DNA from: Polytrichum commune
Taxonomy: Eukaryota > Streptophyta > Polytrichopsida > Polytrichales > Polytrichaceae
DNA: 64,000 nucleotides
Assembly (NCBI GenBank): GCA_950295325.1
Contig: OX485804.1
Location: 49,898,429-49,962,428 of the forward strand
Reading direction: 5' to 3'
The notes under the pieces are model-generated. The model worked only from the letters and a program-made list of their open reading frames with translations. It did no database searches and was not told the DNA's origin. This document shows, piece by piece, positions 22,501-36,222 of the stretch. Position 1 is the first letter of the stretch; the number at the start of each line of letters is the position of its first letter. Position numbers and translations under genes: made by a program.

Positions 22501-24520
22501 CCATAATGAAATGAAATGGCAATTGATTTTGAAGTCCAAGAAGCCAAAAGGCATATGAGACTAGAACTACATCAAGATGGAGTCAAAAAAGCTAGTTCCA
22601 TAGAGTAACAAAGTGCAAGGCCTCAATATGGAGGCTAATATCAACTTGATGGTCCAATTGGAAGAAAGAGTTGAGACTATCCAACACTAAGGTCCATTTA
22701 ACCGCTCACTAGGGTCATGTAATGATGTCGTGGATGAGATCTATATTTATTAAACCAATGGAGTTAAGGTTTATGTTTCACTTGTGATTGACTACCCTCA
22801 TAAGAGTTTTGACAATTGTCGTAGCCAAGCATTAGCATTTAGATGAGTGGTATGGGTTAACCTATAGATCAACTATGTGTTACACCAACTTTACTGCTTC
22901 GAAATTTGTAGCAATTTCCATATTCATTAAAAAAAAAAAAAAACTCCTTAGAATTTTTTTCTCTTTGCAAGAAACAAATTAAAAAAAAATCCCACTATTA
23001 ATCCTAAACATATGCAAATTCTCTTATCTTATCGGTTATAGATGCCTCAACCTTACATTCTGAAATAGGAAAAGAAACTTACCTCTAATGGAGTTGTAGA
23101 GGGGACACTCCAACACAAAGTGTGCCTCATTTCACTATATTTTCAAAACAAAAATGGCATAATTCTTAGTCCCTAGATATTGGGATAGTTGACTACCAAC
23201 CAAGATCAATGGCTAGTCTATGGTTTGACGTATGGTTGGTAAGCAACAATGATTTTGCATTGGGGTGGTGTCAAGGTTGCTTCAAGTAGGATCCACATTC
23301 ATAATTAAGAAAACCCTTGAGGTGGAGGTAATCTAATTTCTTTCCCATGAAGTGGAAAGAGTTCTAGTCTTTAGCAGGAAAGACATGCAGGAAAGGCATT
23401 CTTTCATACGTTAGCATCAAATGTGATTTTTGGTGGTGTTGGGATGTCCTGAGTTGCCCAGAATTGGCACCCCAGAAAATCCAACATAGCAACTCACATT
23501 CAGCCCAAATCTGTTGTGATTGCTGCAATGATGCGGACCCACTTCATTTGCGGACTGACAGAAAAAGCCTCCATGGCTTGTATAATGTTATGAAGCCTTT
23601 TTACTACAGAATAACATGTGCTGGGTATTCCATACCATGAAATCGTGGCTTGCCTATTCACCCATCCATACAAGCAAGAAACTGGAGTTGGAATGGGAGC
23701 GAATGATGAGCAACATCAGTCTCAAACCTATCTCGCTTTGTACCTGGACAAGGTGGAGAGAGAAAGTACGATGAGTTCTCCTGTACGTAGTGCAGAAATG
23801 TGCACTCCACATGGAATTCAAGTGGGACTCGAGCAACGTAGGAAATTAGGAATAACATGGGGCAAGACTTTTTGGGATGAATACCTTGTTATATTTGCCA
23901 GCGTAGAGTATATAACATGTGGTTTTTGGGTAATACCTTGTTTATCCACATAAGTGTGTAGCTAAGAATGTACACCAAAAAGATACTTGCTACGAGGAGA
24001 TTGGACTATGTGCTCGAATTTCTATTAACCAATCTGGGTTCAACTGATATCATACTGGGAATGTGATCGCGCAAAGAGAGAATCTTCACTAAGATCTCCT
24101 ATAGCTTTAGCTATCTACTCTGATAATGAAACTGGCTCAATCAGTGAATCCTCCCAGCCCTTAAAGTTACCCCATCGAGTAAATGCCAATTATTTTCGTG
24201 ATGATACCAAGCATTTCATTAGACATCTACCAAGAGAATGCCAAAATGAATTCCGCACAGCAGAAAAAGAAAAGTTGCTTCAGAAACATGGTGATTGCAT
24301 GTGTAATGTGCCTCATACATGCTTGTAATATTGCAAGGACTAAAATTTTTTGGCACATGGCAATGTAGAATACAAATTGCAGTTACTAGGTATTTACAGT
24401 CTGCAGACCTGATGATGGAGGAGAAAGTGATGCCATTCCGTGCCAGCCGCATTCCTGGGAATGAAAATTTGGTTCCAGGCATCCTAGCCTTTGGTCGACC
24501 TTGCGGTTCGTGAAGTGAGC
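22500..24520. other. Gene-free stretch
   Basis: Downstream of MSH2. No supported gene. It holds the short R2 fragment (22510-22560), A-runs near 22930-22990 and a partial copy of the foldback arm at about 23990-24055. Confidence 0.4.
23990..24055. repeat. Fragment of the 42.8-kb foldback arm
   Basis: GAGATTGGACTA-TGCTC and GGTTCAA-TGA resemble the right arm of the foldback element near 43180-43233. Confidence 0.45.
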
Positions 24521-24527
24521 TTAAAAC

Positions 24528-27500
24528 CTAGAGTATCTGTTGAAGCCATGGGTTGGCTGCTCCATCTTTGTCAAGTTCACTCTTCATGACTTTAAGTTGG
24601 GCTAGTGATTCGTCACGACTCAGTTGGTCAACAGGTAGTGCTGCCAGATCTTGAAGAAATTTTCGTATGCGTGCTGCTCCTTGGATGTGGTCATCTGAGC
24701 CATCTTCTCTCTTGCGCTTTCCTGTAATCTGCTGATAATAAAAGAAAAACGAGATTGTGTCATTCAACTGCATTGTATCTGCCATCCACCAGTTCAATTA
24801 TAAGTGATTCCATTATTTGGATAGAACACACTGCTGGAACTCCCAGCAGGATCAACACACATAGTGCACTATAAGTTTGTGGGGAAACTCACTTTCAAAG
24901 CAGTGGCCCTTGTGATATATTAATTCCAATAGAATCTATACACACCAAAAAAATTGCCACTACCTGTTCCTTTGTACCATCTGCCGCCACGTCGAGTGTT
25001 GTGGGCGAGAAATCTTCTAACTCTGCTGCTTTTTCTCTTGCAAGCTCAACAACGCTTTCTGGAAAGTGAGCAAACTCTGCAACATGGATGCCAAAACTTT
25101 GGTCGCACGGACCTTCTTCAACCTGCATGAATGATCCTTGATGAGAAAATGGTTTGAGAGACCTTCTGAGAAGTGACAAGATCATGATAGTCAAGGCATG
25201 AAGTCCTTTCTTTGTTTGATGGATAGTTTCACCAATAGATATGAGATCTAGTATCTGGACAGGTTGATATTGAAACCACTAAACATCGGTAATTCACAAA
25301 GATGGTACTCACCTTGTAGAGCATGGCAAGTTTCCGAGATTTGGTGTCAATATGAGCACTGACATGATAGTTGGCAATGCCTACAGGAGGACCCCTTGGG
25401 GGTCCATGCACAGGTGGCGCTGTGGAGCTTGATAGGGCAGTGAGTTCATGAAAGTGAGTTGCAAAAAGTGTGGGTGCCCGTGTTACCTCCACTAAATACT
25501 CACAAATTGCCCACGCCAACCCTGTACACCATCCACTTGTTGTGACCATGGCATTCCAATGCAGAGAAACAATTGGGAGAAAAATTGACCTAGGACATTC
25601 ACTTACTTAAAGTACTTGAAAATATTAAGTTTCATACAAGGAAGTTGTCTTTTATTTAAAATAAGGAGGCACCTATGAGCACATCCATCCCAACATTCCC
25701 ATTGTACATGTACAGAAAATCTTTTGAGGACAAATGATGCACTCACCAAATCCATCATAAGTCGAAGTGCCCCGGCCAAGTTCATCAATGATGATCAAGG
25801 AACGATCTGTGGCAGACTTCAAGATAGCTGCAGTTTCCAGCATCTCAGCCATGAATGTTGAGACTCCTCGTAGCTGCAAAACACATGTACCCACAGAAAG
25901 TAAGAAAAAAATGGGTGAAATAGGTAATGGCATATGTTGGATAGCCTTGAGAACAATCAAGACTTTATCATTCAACTACATTCTACTTGCCAGCCTACAT
26001 TCACCACTACTACCTATACTGGTCAGAAACTGAGCAGGATTTGGAGTTGGTGGAAAACTGCATCACTTCATTATTTGGAGATGAATGTACCTGGCAATCT
26101 CCAGCACCAACCCGGGCAAAGATGCAGTCCCGCACACTGATCTCAGCATGGTCGCATGGTACAAAGCATCCGACTTGAGCCATCAACACATTCACACCCA
26201 CCTGTTCATTTGTGGTAAGAACTTTGTGTGTAGAAGAACACATATCCTAATAAGTATCTTGTAGACATAACTTAAAGATTACAGTAACCAGGGTATGAAA
26301 AGATATATGGTAGACATCACCATTCCAGATGGTGGCAACTCATCCGACCACTGGCTATTTAAAAGATTAGACCAAGTTATAAATATTTCACTCCCATTGA
26401 ATCATTATGACAATTGATTCATCAAACACATACTCTGAAGGACATGTAAGCAGATGATCAAACTGGAAGGACGAGGGTACCTGACGAATGAAAGTAGACT
26501 TTCCGCCCATATTAGGACCTGTGATGATCTGGAACCAGCTCTTGCCTCGGACCTGAAAATATTTGCAAGTTTACAGAAGTTACCTGACCTGATGCCTACA
26601 AGTGTGAGCATACCACTTGACATATCTGTGGCAGACATTTAAAACACATAGTTGTTTCTAGTGTGCTACAATCTACTTTCCTGCAGAGAGTAGCTTGAGT
26701 TGCTAGCTCTCATTTTAGTGATGGAAATATTATTTCAAAGTAGTAGAGAATATGCGGTGTGTATTTTGAGCGATTTTCTTTGCGCATTTTCAAGTAGTAG
26801 AGATAAACACACTATGAGGTTCTGCAGTTTGCAATACCAGGCGACAATCATTTGAAATGAAGTTGACGTCATCCTGAGCTTCAACACATGGGTGGCGACT
26901 GCCTTCCAGAACAATATCACCTTCATCCTGTAACAAACACCACAAGACGTGAAATTGGGTAAGCTTGCTGCCTTCTTGCTAAGAATTCAAAATCGCTCTC
27001 CAGATTGGTCTCCAGATATTTTGTAGGTTACCAAGACACAGTGAAAGACTCAACCAAGTTACAACAGATACTTTCAACCATATAGAAAAGCATTACAACA
27101 AAACACAGTGCACTGAGACCTTTGGATGGCTTTGCAGGGTTCTTAAGAAACTGAGAAAAGAGGATCCCTCCACAAATACCAGCGTAAAGAGGAAAGAACT
27201 TACTGAAGGAGTGATAGAAGGTCTAACATAAGGTGTTGGACTGGTACTAGAAAGATCAGCAAAACTCAGTAAGACATCCATGTCTGCCAGAAGTATTGCG
27301 AGTCCTGTGAACACCTGCAGGGGTAGGACAGGAACAATTATTAAGTTTACACCTCACAAGTGTCAAGAGAAAGTTGCTACACTTAAACAGCATCAATTAA
27401 AAATGACAATTAGCTGAGGTCTTGCCCGGAAAAACAAACACACTACTAGAATTTTTTTGTGGATGGAAGGATTGCATACCTCAGCAAATGTTGATGCAAC

Positions 27501-30500
27501 ATCCACAACCTTGGCAACAAGTTCCCTCTGTGTACTTGTATATTCTTCAGTCAGCTTAGTATACTGTTCACTCAACCTTCGAAGCTTTGCATTTGTGAAT
27601 TTTATGCCATCTTTCCTGGTCTCGAGGTTCATATACTGTGTTGTCAACTTTTTTCTAACCTTTGGTTCTTCTTTTTTGGTAATTCGAAATACATGCCCAT
27701 ACTGCGTATTCTTCTCCAACTTCAAGGCCTTGTCAGCAGGTAGTCCGAGGTCATCTGCTGCCTGTTGATGTATTTTGGCTATTTGCTTCTCTACACTATC
27801 ACGCTCAGTTTTGATCTCCTGAAGACTGTTGTCATAGTCTGCAGCAATTATGTACTCCCCATTTTGGAGTTGCTCAAGATCTACTGCAGCCTCTACTAAA
27901 CCATCAAACTTTCCTAAGTGGTCAGGTTGTGTCCATTCTTCAATATGGTTGCCATACTTCTCCTTCAAGAGCTCAGAGAATTCCCCTTCATATCGCAATA
28001 GGCAGGTTTTAATCAACGGAAGCCTCAAGCTAGCCTGTTCGCAAATGTGAAAAAAGAGTCAGTGAAACCTCTAAAAAGATACAAGCAAGTAATGTACTGA
28101 TTGAAGAGGACCCATGCTGGCTACAGGTTCTTAAAGATCTTGCACTCCAGCCATTGCTCCAGCAGGACTTATTTTGTGGTATTGAATAAATTTCTTGTAG
28201 TCTCAAGAATTTTCTTCCAGTGTCAGTCTTCATAATATTATACATAATCCTCAAATGTGTAGCTAGTTGATGCTTAGGCTCATCACAATTGCAGAACATC
28301 ATTTTAATTGCAGCAAAAAGGGCTACAAGGGGTTTGTAAAGTATGAGATGTTACTCAGCACAAGGATGCTTTCTTGCAGTAAATTATCTCAAGAGACCTG
28401 CCAGCATACTTCTTGGGGATAGATATATTAAGTGCGTGTCTGTACCTGATACAACTTCACAACATCTTGCAGACCAGCCTTGCGCTTCTCAAGTCTGCTC
28501 ACTAGCCGCTCTATGTCAGGCATCCGACGCAGATGTGAACGAAGATCCTGTCGGAGTTCAAGTCCCTCCACAAAAGCTTGCACAGTGTCCAACCTCTTTG
28601 TGATCTCTTGTACATCCAGAAGGGGTTGTTTCAACCATCGATTTAGCAACCTTTTGCCCATACCTTGTGTACATGTTCGGTTCATTAGACCAAATAGACT
28701 AAAGTTTTTATTTGCATCTGTCTTGCTTTCAGTGACATTAAGAGCTCGTAAAGCTGCTGCATCCAGGCGCATGTAAAGGTCAAGGCTATATGGCTGAATG
28801 ATGTACTTTCCATAATTTGTGTCATCAGAGAGAAGCTCTGTGTATGTGAGGAGTGCAGCTAGAGCAGCAGCTGCAACCTCAGAAGTTGCCACTAGTTCTT
28901 TGTGTTGCTCAGCTGGACCTTTCACTAAGCGACCTAGATCTTGTTCAACATCACGAGACCTGCACATAACAAATACCTTTTCATGAATCTCAAGAATCCA
29001 GTCTCCATTTATGACGCAGACAAAGCAAGTTACATAAGTTGGTACAACAAGTCTCACATCCAGAACTAAATGCCATATTTATACCTAAAATCGGTCTTCT
29101 TCTTCTCTGTGAGCAAGACATTACAGCGGGCCATCACATCACGGAGTTTTCGATCATCTGGAGACTTGGCAACTGTTGATTGTGGTATGACACATTCACG
29201 ACAGCCCAGGGCAACCATGGCAGATTCCAAGCTTGTAAATTGGTCATCGTCCAAGAACTCCGTCATTCCAAGCTGCCTCTTTGTCATATCCACAAAGGCC
29301 AACCCAACACAGCGCTCATTTTCACGAAGAACCACATGAACAGCCATCACCACAGGAGTATCCTGTGGCACACACAAAACATCATCAGTCAAGCCACCAA
29401 ACGCTGAGGGGTTCTCACATTCAAGTTTTAGAAACTCATGAAAGAGAAGGGCTGATGGAAAATTCAATCATGGTTATTTAAAAGAAGACTTGACTTAAAT
29501 GCCTCTTAAATTGAACATACATTTTCCCTTTCTGCAACAACTTAGCAGCCTTAAACCCTGAACCCTAAACTCCAAATACTAGGAGCCAATACCTGCATCT
29601 CATTGCTTGCAAATAGGACATCTTCAAAGCTACCAAGCTTGCCTGGAGTTCCACTCTTCACTAGCTGCCACTTTGATCCACTGCCCTCGTACAGCTCAAC
29701 TATGCAATCTGTTCTTTCCAGCAGTAAGTCACGCACAATGGTCTCAAACATGGTTCTGCTAATGGACACTCCAGACAGACTGTCAGAACCACTACCCAGT
29801 TGCCGCAGTGCTGTGAGGGTCTTGTAGTACGTCTTTGCAATAAATGTAGCATTGTCACCATGAGCAGTGTAATAATCCTGTGAAAGAGGAAGAGTTAATC
29901 AATGACGAGATGTGCAAGGCTCTGGGAAGAGATGAAAGCACTGAAGGTCTTAAAAGCCCAGTTCAAGGGAAACGAACACACACATTGTAATTAGAATGAA
30001 ATTTGCAAAACTCATTATATGTTGTACAAGCCATACTCCACAAAGATCTAGAGTCAATTATGGTCAGTGAGCCTAAAAAGCACACAAATTTATGGCAAGC
30101 AATAACAAATATGGACTTACTTTTCGGTCAAAGAAGCGTATGACTTGTTCAGTCTGCGATGTATCAGCCACAGAAACATAGAAAGTCACCTTGTTAATAA
30201 ACTTGTTAGAAAAATTTGCATTCGTCACATCTTGTGTGTTAGAATCACCTCATGATATTCAAATTCTATCTGCTTCCCTGGCTACTGGTGTAAATCTATC
30301 AGCACATCTATCACATTCCACCGTTGTCATCAGTTGAACGTACATTTAGACCCTGGCATAATTGAGGAGATTTATCCTACAGTGATACCTAAACAGCAGT
30401 ATGTGGACACAGACATATAGGTAGTTGGACAATTCTCCGAGCTGGTTACAAGTCGTTGCGTTAAGAATGTATACAGTTCGTGAATGACCAAGTTCAGCAC

Positions 30501-30910
30501 GAGCATGAGCAAAAGACAAACCTCAGGGAGCTTGCGGAAGAAGGAAATGAATCCTTGCGCCTGCTTTGCATCTGCATAGAACGTGGCGAGGCAAAAGTCA
30601 GTACGACGACTGACTATTCTTACGCAACCTTATCTGCACTTATAAATGAGAGCGAGTAATCTCTTTTGCACGGACATCGTGGTTCTCTGCGTATCCAGTT
30701 TAAAATTCGAACTCACACACAATGGAACAACCATCTTCACTGTCTTACTCCTGCCTACTGTTGTTCCAAAATTTGTCAGCCTGCCGGTTAACATACCGAT
30801 CAAAAGGAGAAGGGTTGAGAATTGCTTGTGAGACTTGGTGTAACATTCATACCTAGCTTAAACTCGGGCAGCTTCGGCTCATTCCCGTTCTCCAGCTCTT
30901 CCAAGTCCAT
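24528..30910 (-). CDS. MSH2: MSH2, DNA mismatch repair protein (complete)
   Basis: The shared subunit of MutS-alpha and MutS-beta; it recognises mismatches in the nucleus and has ATPase activity. Fifteen phase-consistent exons: 30910-30853, 30571-30522, 30153-30121, 29877-29593, 29362-29085, 28959-28446, 28034-27480, 27314-27204, 26927-26838, 26552-26481, 26201-26091, 25873-25747, 25521-25313, 25122-24964 and 24728-24528 (TAG). They give 950 residues, close to plant MSH2. Key parts: MutS-I start ([17 protein letters not shown]), connector, lever ([34 protein letters not shown]), clamp, then Walker [10 protein letters not shown] (about 670-678), signature STFMAEM, Walker [17 protein letters not shown] (D about 749) and THFHE. 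The start MDLEELENG is preferred from family length, although the frame is open upstream to 30997. A Pro/Gly-rich stretch ([13 protein letters not shown]) follows the HFHELTAL motif. No frameshift or stop: it looks functional. Confidence 0.96.
28265..28385. repeat. R1 repeat fragment inside an MSH2 intron
   Basis: Lies in the intron between MSH2 exons 6 and 7 (28035-28445). Shares AGGCTCA, AACATCATT, ATTGCAG-AAAAAGGG and GAGATGTT/AGGATGCTTT with 13645-13755 in order. Confidence 0.55.
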
Positions 30911-30999
30911 TTTCGAAGGAAGTAGAGAGAAGCTCAAAGCAAATTTCCCTTTCCCTTTCCAAACGCTTAGAACATGTTCACGGCAAGTGCCTGTCAATA

Positions 31000-32610
31000 G
31001 GCTCTGAGGCTGAGAAAACTACAAAATAAAAATGGTGAAAATGTGCATTTGCGGACCGATAGCAAGGTTATAAGACAAACAACAAACCTAGAACCTCTCG
31101 CTGTGGAAAAGCAAAGTCGAAAGAAAAGAGCCGGTTCATTCATTAGCCTGACTCTGTATCCAAGAAACCTTATAATCAACGCAACAATACGGTCAGATCT
31201 GTGAATCGTTCTTGCAGCGATATGTAATGTGCCAGTGCAAGAGAAACTCTCCAAACTACGGAGAATTTTAAAATTTTAAAAACTAGAATTCACAGGTTGC
31301 ATTAACCACTACAGTCAACCAAGTGAGATAGTCGTTTTTGCAACACAAGATACAAAAGCTGGAAGTTCGTGAACTCTGATCCCGTCGACAATTATCTTGG
31401 AATCAAACTACATGATATAACAATCGACCTCCCTACCTTGAATATCACAGCACTTGTGATGCAGAAATTCTTACCTTTAAAAACCACGAACTGTAATTCG
31501 GAAAAAATTCTTGTGCAGTTTTACAGATCGATTCCTAGAGACATCAAATGATATGGCTCAGAATAGGAATCTCGTTCAGAATGTGAAATTCGATCAAAAG
31601 CATCCGCCGAAACAAGCCCGATTGCGGCGTGACGGACTCCAACAGTAAAATGGCGGCACTGGGTTATGGGCTTCCCGCCCTCGGTCTTTGACCTGCGGTC
31701 GCTCAAGGAACTCCGGCGTACGTCCGCAAGATTATGTGAAAAATTATCCTACAACCGATGGTCGCCGTTTATGGTCCTCCTGTGACCAGCGGTTACAAGA
31801 CTCTAGCCAGTGGAGCTCTTCGCGCCACCGTGGAAGAACGAGAAACACTTTCATCCTTTTGCTCTCTACTTTACATCCAGTTAATGTTTGATCTATAAAG
31901 ATGAAACGATTAACATCCATTTAGGAGACACTGATTGGATGTCTCGTCATCCAATTTCAACGAATTCATCTTTTCTCGCAAGGGCTATCGTTCCAACGGG
32001 TGTGTGTAGCTTGGAGCTCCGTGGCTATGGAGTTGCCCGTCAATCTACTGCGAATTCGGAAGGTCTCATCCTCCGCACAAATTCTGGCACGATTAAAATT
32101 AAAGCCGAAATTCAGAAACGTTCGGTCGATATGTGTGTCCTTATGCAAGAGATGGAAGCGCAACGAACGAGAAGCAACGACGAGAAGAGGAATAGGGTGT
32201 TCAGACATCACGAATTGGTTTCTTTGACGAGTTTCTATGATAACAGACAGACAAATTAGAATACCTACGGTACATTGATAATTTCAGTTACATTCAGGAT
32301 TTTCCTCTGCGTGCGCCTACGGTTTTGTTTACTCACTAGAAATATTTCAGCTGGTCGGTGCTTGTCCGAGTTCAATTGAAGTTCTGTCTCTTGATAAATG
32401 TAGTGGCTATTGACACAGGTAGCCTTGGATTGCATCAAACAAAAGAAACTGGTCGTCCTCGACTTTTCCACACATCCTTTTCTTGTTCTCGACGAAATAA
32501 CGCTTCGTTTTGTCCTCAGAGGCTTATCCTAACAAGATCGAAGCAGAATCGTAGCAGGGGAGGTCGATTAAGATTGAGGAGGAGGACAATTGAAGAAATC
32601 GAGGCCGCTT
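31000..32610. other. Divergent promoter region between MSH2 and the 446-aa gene
   Basis: The two genes are head-to-head, with start codons about 1.7 kb apart. The region should hold both promoters and 5' UTRs. The longest open frame (31888-32259, +) has no recognisable domain. No clear TATA box could be assigned. Confidence 0.4.
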
Positions 32611-32615
32611 CAAAT

Positions 32616-35600
32616 ATGGCTCCACGCTTAACTCCCTCTTCCCTCTATTCAGACTCCACTATCATGTCACCCGCAAGCTCCTCTTGCACAACTTCACAAT
32701 CGTATTGCTCACATTCTTGTAGTTTCTTATCGGCATCCACTAGAATTAGTCCCTTCATCCAACTACAAAGATCCTCGGCACAAAGCGGGGCATCGAACCG
32801 CCTCTTATCTGGTCTTGAAGAGGGTTTAAGTTCGGGATTATTTCCGAGGAATAAGTCACAGTTGCGGAATACAGTTTGTGCAACTTCTCCAAATTGTGGT
32901 GAATTTTTGGTTAGGCAAAGAAAGAAGGATGAAGAGGGACATTTGTCGAACGCAAGAGGAGGCACGACGGATATGGTATTTTCATTGCAGAAGTTTACAT
33001 CTACATTCAAGTCCTCGAGGAAGGAGTGGAGAGTTGCGGCAGCGAGAGCTGGTATCGATGTCAGCTACCAATTTGAGGATACTTTTGGTTCATTATCTTT
33101 ACCTATAACTCCGGAGCCCGTGTTGTTTCCTCGCAAGACTCTGAACCTGAAATTCGCTGTACTCTTGATGCGATCAGCTTATGAAGCTGTGGATGCTTTG
33201 GACTTTATCCCCATGGATAAGTTTCAGATCAGAGTAAGCACAATCTTTCTTGCATTCACTGGATTGTCTATTATGAACTTGAAGCTGTAATGGAGAACAC
33301 AAGACCTCAATGGAATTCTGTAGAGAGGGAGCCCAAGGATATTTTTCACTCGTGTCCTTCCGATGATCAGAAGATCCATGTGACTGGAGTGCCACTCCCT
33401 CTTTTCATTTCAACCTCATAGACAATAATCACAATCATAGGAGCAAAATATCAGCGCAAATCTTCTTTAGTAGATGTTCTAGACCTTTGTACATACTTTT
33501 TTTAGAATGGTGTATTAGCATTTCGGTGCTCATCGTTATTAGTCAAAAATTAGACAATTACGCCTATCTCCATGAATCTTGTGCACCTTTTGAATGCTCT
33601 CATTATCACTCGAGGATTAAATTCATGCAAGCTATTATACTCTCGTCATTGTAAGGTGTCTTTCTGTTCTTGAGGCTTCCTAGCTGAATCCGTGGTCGTT
33701 GATTTTCCTATTGTAGTGCAGTGTGAGAAGCCTTAGGCTAGTTACTCAAGTTAACTTTGATTTTTCATCAGTCCTTGCCGTTGGAGATTCCCATTGTTGA
33801 GCATTCTGCTAGTATTCTTCTACACGTTGTTGTCTGCGGCTCGTCCGTTTTCTTATCCATTTCTCGTCATGCGAGCAATGTTTGACGTACCTAGTTTCTG
33901 TATCAAGTGTGGTGAATTCTTGGCCACAGGTTATTATACTCACTCAGGTATACTTTGTGTGCAGTTTTGGAAGCTGAGACAAAGCGAAGTGGAGCCATAC
34001 ACATTACAGTGTCGGCCATTACGAGTTAAATACGGAGATTTGACTGACCCTGTCTGTGCCTTCCCTTCTTCCCCTCTCGGTCTGTCATCACCCGTTTCAT
34101 ATTCCTTTCTGCCCAGCCATCGTTCTGCCATACAGTTATTCTAGAGGAGCAACCTTCTAGAAATGTTGAGAAAGACTGAGCATCGAATATCGCGTTAAGG
34201 TTTCTCTTCTTACATGAAGGCAGCTGTGCCAAGTTGTTGTGGGCCAGCCGATGTGGCCAAGTAATGATGATGGCGTACGCATATATTTGTTGTTCGTTTA
34301 AAGATTCTACGGATTTTGTCCTCTTTGAAGTCTATTAAGTAAGATCCCCAAGTTCTTTCATCGCTCCTAGTGCACCTTCATGAAACCCGTAATCATCTTC
34401 TCTTTCTTTTTACTGTTCTGTCTCTTAGTTACCCTCCTAGTCTCCTAGCAAAGAGGTTGTGTTTTCAAGAGCTTGACCCAGTGAGGTATCGCTAAGGACT
34501 TCGCCAAAGATGGTCCTTAGATAGTCAAGTATATTGCAGCATTGATACTTATCATTTTGTCATTTCTGATGCGCTTCTCTTGACAAGCATTTGCTGCGGT
34601 TGACTTACTACGCATGTAATCAATTTTGCAGTTGTACTTCGACTTCATCAGCTTTTCACAGTTTGCAACGATATCAAATGAGATGAAGACTGGCGAGGTT
34701 GTCTTTCAGGTAGAATTCTCTACATTCTCTCGTACTCTCTGTAGGAGACCACTACCTGTGAAGTGCATGCATGCATTTCTCGTAGGTCTTGACAAAGAAC
34801 TGGCTGCGTGGTTGGCAAGTGTTCAATGCCGTTGATGAGCTTCACAAGCTGCTTATACAGGAAAAGTTGGGGTCTGATGGGGAGCTTCGGACTGTAAGAA
34901 GAGATGAAAGGATAAAAGACAACGCTATGCTACCAGCAGCCTTCATTGATACGGCAGGGAAGATGTTATATACGAAGCTGCTGGAAGGATTTGAAGGTGA
35001 AATGTTTGACGCTCCTCCACCGTGTAATTCGCCATCGGACTTTTCCTCTGTAAGCCTACAGCCTCAAAATGCTTACGATAGAATTAAAGTCGAAAAACTT
35101 CCATGCACCACAGTTTGGTGGATTAAGTTGGAAGTAAAGTACTTTCAAACTTAATTTCTTTTTTCCTTTCAACACACTCGGTCACAGCTTCTAGCCTTAC
35201 AGTTACATTCACAAATCCCTGCACAAAGCCCCTCCCCCTCCCAATCTATATTGAAGTTCCATTTAGATGTATGCATGTAGTTATGTAGACATTGACTGCA
35301 GGTGACATCCTATCTCTTTAGTGAAACTCAACAACAAGTACCTTTCATTGAATTTTGGTTAAGGTGTGGTCTTTACGATTCTCAAGGCCATAAGCTTATG
35401 TGATGTAGGTTTATGTATGCTGTTCGTGCAGGTTATAAATGGGGTGAAAAAGCTGCTTCGGGTTTTTGAAGATAAAGGCTACGTCATTAAAGCCAGTGTT
35501 GAGCCAGTGCAATTTTCAGCTGACAAACTGGGAGGAAAGCTAAGAGTAAGTTCGTCACTTAGCACTGCATATTGGACATAAACATTTCAATAACATGCTG

Positions 35601-35926
35601 GAATCAAGTGCAACTAGACCTACTAGTTTAAGAGAAGTATGTTCTGAGTATAATCGATGTATTAGTAGGTATCGGTTCTAGAGTTATTTCTCAAGGATTG
35701 GAGCACCAATGCTGACTCACCAATGGAGACTTCACAAATGCAGGTGAAACTGGACGGAAGTGCTACACAGTGGGGTGTACGAGCTCTTGCAAGTCGACGT
35801 GCACTTCTTCTGACCGACTTTGCGGCCTTGGCAGTAGGTGCATTCTTGCAGGCCAGCGGTTTCCAGGCTTCTCAAAAAGTGCGGTACACTGATACTTCCA
35901 CTGAGCAGCTTTGGACGATTGTGTAA
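32616..35926 (+). CDS. Conserved-looking 446-aa protein, likely plastid-targeted
   Basis: Five exons: 32616-33233, 34632-34709, 34786-35133, 35432-35545 and 35744-35926 (TAA). All introns are GT-AG and phase 0. Residues 1 to about 110 are Ser/Thr- and Arg-rich with few acidic residues (MAPRLTPSSLYSDSTIMSPA...), as in chloroplast transit peptides; this is the first ATG in the frame. Landmarks of the mature part: DALDFIPMDKFQIR/LYFDFI (junction 1-2), NEMKTGEVVFQ/VLTKNWLRGWQ (2-3), FNAVDELHKLLIQEKL, ERIKDNAMLPAAFIDTAGKM, KKLLRVFEDKGYVIKASVEP and a hydrophobic C-terminal segment (ALASRRALLLTDFAALAVGA). I cannot name the family. The last segment might associate with a membrane, but I see no clear multi-span pattern. 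Residues around the TPR-free middle are well ordered, so I judge it a real gene. Confidence 0.7.
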
Positions 35927-36222
35927 TCCCTAACTTGGATGGTGTAGACTACCATTACGTGCTGAAAAATGGAACCTGGTCTTTTCACTCTTTGAAAAGA
36001 CTGATCCAGATTAGTACTGGCTTGCAATTCACATTTGTTCAATTGTCAATCTGTTTGGTGACGCCAGTTTACAATGGCCTGTTTTTGTGTTTCCCACAAT
36101 AGGTGCACCCAAATGCATTAATATCACTCTCAAGGGCAGGTCTTTAACCAAGAAGAGACCCTTATCGTGATGAGAGGGGGAACTTTATCTTTCATATTAG
36201 TATGCAAGCTACAAGTGACTCT

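Noticed and set aside
31888-32259. 123-residue plus-strand frame upstream of the 446-aa gene
   Set aside because: No recognisable domain and no clean junction to the next exon; more likely promoter or 5' UTR sequence.
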